Source: Diplosphaera chodatii (Eukaryota; Chlorophyta; Trebouxiophyceae; Prasiolales; Stichococcaceae). From it: 64,000 bases of DNA. The translations under genes were made by a program, and so were the position numbers. The notes under the pieces are model-generated. The model was given only the letters and a program-made list of their open reading frames with translations, searched no databases and was not told the DNA's origin. The stretch is from contig JAALGY010000015.1 in assembly GCA_032358165.1 (NCBI GenBank), positions 2,170,001 through 2,234,000 of the forward strand, written 5' to 3'. Of the stretch, positions 60,393 through 64,000 are shown piece after piece (the stretch's first letter is position 1; each line of letters begins with the position of its first letter).

Positions 60393-61879
60393 ATGTCCAT
60401 TGCGCCACCGCAAGCAGGTGACACCCTGGCCGCAGCAGCCCGCAAGATCCTGCAGCAGCCTGAGCCGGAGGTTAAAGTCATATGGACAAGGCTAGCGGCA
60501 GAAATGTGGAGGGACGGCGGCATCAGCGAGACGCATGCTGATGGCGAGCCACCGCCGCCCCATACTCCTGGGCGCAGCAGCAAGGTGCCTTGCGTGTAAC
60601 TCCACTTTGGGTTCTTCAAAAAGTGCAACAACCAGCTGCGATCACATCACGATAGCCATGTGCATGCGAGAATGTGACATGCACCACTGTTGGACATGCC
60701 GCTGCGCAGGAAACCTTACATGAAGTGCCATGCATGCAGTTGCCCTGCACAGGTGAACCTGGTGCAGCCGTGGGAGGTGCCCAAACTCGGCAGAGGCGGC
60801 ACGCTGGCATCCAGGATCGCCATGACGCACTCGCTCTGCCACATCGAGGGCGTTGCAGTGGACCTGGCCTGGGACAACATCGCCCGCTTTGTCCCGGACG
60901 CTGCCCTGCCCCGCGCTTTTTGCGACGATTTCGTGGCCGTTGCAGAGGACGAGGCGCGCCACTTCACCCTGCTACAGGTCGGCGCATGATTCGAAGTCGC
61001 ATGCGTTGCAATGTGATCTCGGCAGTGTGAATGCCATGCTGCTGACTGGGCCGTTGTCAAGTTCCTGAAGTGCGGCTGGATGTGTAGGCGCGGCTGCATG
61101 AGCTGGGGTCTGAGTATGGGGCGCTGCCGGCACATGAAGGCCTATGGGAGTCGGCGGCAGCAACAGCGCACAGCCTGCCGGCACGTCTGGCAGTGGAGTC
61201 GTGTGTGCACGAGGCTCGCGGCCTGGACGTGCTTCCCCAGACGATCAGCAGGTGCCAGTCGTTTCCACAGGAGCGCAAGAATATTCGGACCGTGCAGCGC
61301 TGCATGCTTGCACTAACGCACGTGCCATTTCATGCAGGTTCCGGAACGGTGGCGACTCAGCCACCGCTCGGTTGCTGAAGGACACTATTTACCCCGTGAG
61401 TGCAGCTGTCGGCCACCAGCATACCGAGCAACGTCTATTGTGTCTGCAAGTGCCTGTGCCTATGCAAGCTGCCACACAGCCCCACTGTGAATGCGCAGGA
61501 AGAGATATCCCACTGTGCAGCAGGCACCAGGTGGCTGACCTACCTCTTCAATGAGGCAAAGGGGCAACATTCACCAGAGTCGTCCGAGGATAGCATGTCA
61601 CTGGTGCCGCAGCTGTTCCCCGATGTGCAATCCTGGTTCCATGCGCTTGTGCGGCGGCATTTCAGAGGCGACCTCAAGGTATGGTGTTGACATGCACTGA
61701 TGCCAAACAGACGCAGAAGACCGTGAAGCATGTCGTGTGCCGCCATCATCAATGCTATGTTGTGACACCACTCACTGTTTGCGCAGCCTCCCTTCAACGA
61801 GGCCGCACGAACAGCAGCCGGGTTCGATGCGCAATGGTGGCAGCCGCTGGTGTCTGGCAGGCAACAGCAGAAGATGTAG
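60393..61879 (+). CDS. DUF455 ferritin-like protein
   Basis: Ferritin-like four-helix protein of the DUF455 family (mainly bacterial, function unknown). Six exons join in phase: 60393-60584, 60753-60977, 61088-61251, 61338-61395, 61499-61678, 61787-61879. They give 303 residues. Candidate metal ligands appear in four helices: HIEGVAVDLAWD, AEDEARHFTLL, ESCVHEARGLDV and EEISHCAAG. These are the E/H pairs expected of a di-iron or similar centre. The family lead-in VPKLGRGGTLASR precedes the first helix. The N-terminus (MSIAPPQAGDTLAAAARKILQQPEPEVK) does not look like a transit peptide. The C-terminal stretch PPFNEAARTAAGF is also family-like. The donor after 60584 and acceptor before 60753 skip a short alternative exon candidate near 60710-60750. 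Confidence 0.9.
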
Positions 61880-62353
61880 AGAGAGGGACACCAGGACGAT
61901 AGACTAGGCCAGCGGGTCCCATCGATTTGACGGTTCGCTAATGTACAGCATTGGCTCGACCGTGTTCGATTTCACAAAGTGTTTTTGGCTTCGTTTCTGT
62001 GCTGTTTGTGATTTGGGTATACCCCACAGTCAACACACATCACTTGCTGCAATGCACGTAGAAGCACGGTTTTCTTGTTTGTGGTGGTAGCTGAAATCGC
62101 CATCAAAAGCTCTGCGGCTGATGCGCTCCTGCAGCTAGGCACTGGTTGCTGCTCGCGGCGCCGAACGCTACCATGCGCAGCTGAGCATCCACAGCAGCAG
62201 GGCCCCTTTGGCTGCTGCCACAAACGACATGCATATGCCACCTGAATATCGCTGCCTCTTGCGCCCCAAGATGGCAAACAACACGGCCTAGTGCAGCTGT
62301 GCAGCTCCGTATACCACAGGGAGCTCCTGTGTTTGCCACAGTGCTGCCTGCTG
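61880..62353. other. Convergent intergenic region, DUF455 gene / TRAPPC6
   Basis: About 475 bp between converging stops. The 61960-62060 part is AT-rich. No gene is supported. Confidence 0.5.
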
Positions 62354-63624
62354 TCATCGTGTTTGCCGCGTCACGATGGTGAAGTCCACCGCTGGAAGAT
62401 GCGCAGGGTCTGCCGTCACCGTGCAATCTACGCCCAGCGCCTGTGAAGACTCAGATGCATCTACTGTCAGACGCTGATCTGCACAAAAAAATCAGATCAA
62501 TAACCTGAACACAAACTGATGCTGAGTTCGCTGTTCTACGGCAATTGATCCAGCCCCCAAGCTGGACCACACCGAGCAAGGTTTTGATATATGTTATGAG
62601 CCATGACCGGAGCTACAACCGCCATGGCTGACGATGAGCCCCTTGCAGCGCATGTCACCTGGAGTGCGCCCCGCACAAGGGCGCACGGCAGCAGCAGGTG
62701 CTCCGTGGCTGCCTCCTGCGCTGCAGGGCTGGTCATGCCGCTGCCCGCACCGCTGCCGTCCACTGGGTCTGCCGAGAGCGCACGCGTCCACCTGTGGCCA
62801 AGGTGGCAGCCACCGTGGCACATGATGACACGACATCCCATCCGGGCAGCTCACAGCTGTCCTCGGGGGTGTGCAAGACAGTGCTGCCTGATCATGGCCT
62901 GCAGGTGTGCTGCACCTGAACTGGTTGTCCTTCAGCACAAAAGTGCCTCTGTGGTTTGTGCGCAGGCTGTCCACCTGCATCGATGACAACTGCGTGACAA
63001 TGGAGACTAGGTGCAAGTGCACAAGCTTCCTCTGGCCGGTATGTGCTGTGCATCAGGATTACGGGCCCGAGTGCACACAGCCAGCCGAGCCAGGCCTCTG
63101 TGCAGGGTCTCCTGATGATCGTAGCTCAAATATGCGCGCAGGCTTACATTGGTTCGAAATTTGGCACACCTGCTTGTGGAAGACCTCGCTCCACAGTTCC
63201 TTGCACGCCCATTTGATAACATCCAGCTGCTCTGTCATGCGTGCACGGTCCTGCGTGTATCGCTCTGCCAGCTGCCGCCCCAGCCTCAGGCCTGTGCAGA
63301 TGAGCAACAGCAGGGAATGCATCTCACGCCATTGCTGCCACGCGCAGGAGTGTTTACAGGTCAGTCAACAGCGCTGATGAGACCGCTGTCCAGCAAAGTC
63401 TCCTCCTGCGTTTGTAATACCCAGCGTGGCTGAGAGGGACTGCAGTGAAGTGGGCATTGTATGGTTGGGGCACACACTAGCCGCTCACCAATTGCCTCTA
63501 TCAGCGCAGGCGGCACGACGCCGTCGCCGACGGCCCTGTAGTGCCGCACAACCTCCGCAGTGAGCGCCTCCAGTGCGGCCTCGGCGGCAGTGCGCGGCCG
63601 TGGCGCTGCCACCGCTGCCGCCAT
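62354..63624 (-). CDS. TRAPPC6: TRAPP complex subunit TRAPPC6 (Trs33)
   Basis: Bet3-fold subunit of the TRAPP tethering complexes, which activate Rab1/Ypt1 in ER-Golgi and Golgi traffic. Five exons join in phase: 63489-63624, 63170-63291, 62916-62974, 62659-62791, 62354-62440. They give 178 residues (human TRAPPC6 is about 158-173). Motifs: an Ala-rich N-terminus, LGRQLAERYTQDRARMTEQL, DVIKWACKELWSEVFHKQ, then VDSLRTNHRGTFVLKDNQFR, the most conserved block. An insertion rich in Ala/Ser/Gly replaces a shorter loop in animals, followed by EHLLLPCALVRGAL, LGVDCTVTADPAH and PAVDFTIVTR, ending at TGA 62354. The start at 63624 matches the family N-terminus. Confidence 0.95.
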
Positions 63625-64000
63625 GGCTGTTCACACCCTGCCGCAGCGGCTGCGCCCGGCTGCGCTCCACTTGATTGGAAGCTCAAAGTCCCTACAGCAC
63701 ACGGTAGCTGCTGAGACTGCGCGGGAGCTGAAGGTCGTCCTGGCCCTGTAAGGATGTACCTGTCGTGATCCGCCGCCCAAGGCGCAGAATGCAGTGCTGC
63801 CGTGCCGTTGTGATAGGGATCCAGATCCTACAACACACAGGTAGGGTTTGCCGAAGCCTGATCGATTATGCACTGCGATGCCGTGTGTGTCAGGGAGCTA
63901 TTGACAAACCTTCGGCTACAGCGTTGGGTGCAGCAGAGCTCTGCAGATCAGACTTGACACGCCTCAAACTTTCGTTCCAAGCCTGAACAGGCCAACCCCG
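63625..64000. other. Right window edge, upstream of TRAPPC6
   Basis: About 375 bp upstream of the TRAPPC6 start. A plus-strand reading frame at 63560-63751 overlaps the TRAPPC6 first exon and has no family match. Expected promoter sequence; nothing else is supported. Confidence 0.4.

Noticed and set aside
62536..62841. Continuous minus-strand frame reading past the TRAPPC6 exon end
   Set aside because: It runs through the intron. The donor at 62658 and acceptor before 62440 restore the conserved LGVDCTVTA end of the family.

Overview
This window looks like nuclear DNA of a green alga (Chlorophyta). It is GC-rich, and nearly every gene is cut into many short exons with GT-AG (occasionally GC-AG) introns. 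The gene set is plant- or algal-like: a fused dehydroquinate dehydratase/shikimate dehydrogenase, a plant-type PI4K-gamma, a three-repeat MYB, a FAX/TMEM14 protein and mTERF. No rRNA, tRNA, CRISPR array or bacterial-style operon was seen. All gene models were made by eye. For LCB2, UGPase, DHQ-SDH, LCMT1, the DUF455 protein and TRAPPC6 every exon join was checked for phase and each total is an exact multiple of three. Other models are less complete, and this is stated in each entry.

Layout, left to right (strand): unknown repeat-rich low-complexity protein running off the left edge (-); FAX/TMEM14 membrane protein (-); serine palmitoyltransferase LCB2 (+); YIF1 (-); UGPase (+); three-repeat MYB factor (-); bifunctional DHQ-SDH (+); leucine carboxyl methyltransferase (+); methylmalonate-semialdehyde dehydrogenase (-); GRAM-domain protein (+); mTERF (-); M16 peptidase with a lumen-type leader (+); YqaJ/lambda-exonuclease-like nuclease (-); GPN2 GTPase (-); a 118-residue orphan (-); PI4K-gamma (-); DUF455 ferritin-like protein (+); TRAPPC6/Trs33 (-). 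Genes alternate as convergent and divergent pairs with gaps of about 0.1-1 kb.

The genes do not form one pathway. There are loose themes: membrane lipid and trafficking (FAX, LCB2, YIF1, PI4K-gamma, TRAPPC6), sugar-nucleotide and amino-acid metabolism (UGPase, DHQ-SDH, MMSDH), and organelle proteins (mTERF, M16 peptidase, possibly the YqaJ nuclease).

The observations most worth following are: (1) the DHQ-SDH, full length but lacking the Schiff-base lysine of the dehydratase and the shikimate-binding serine motif of the dehydrogenase; (2) a 125-bp near-perfect foldback element with 6-bp flanking direct repeats inside an LCB2 intron; (3) a duplicated 3' splice site in LCB2 whose upstream copy would create an immediate stop; (4) a tandem duplication of a phase-1/phase-1 exon pair in the unknown gene, with only synonymous change in the short exon; (5) a phage-type YqaJ nuclease with intact catalytic motifs in an intron-rich nuclear gene.
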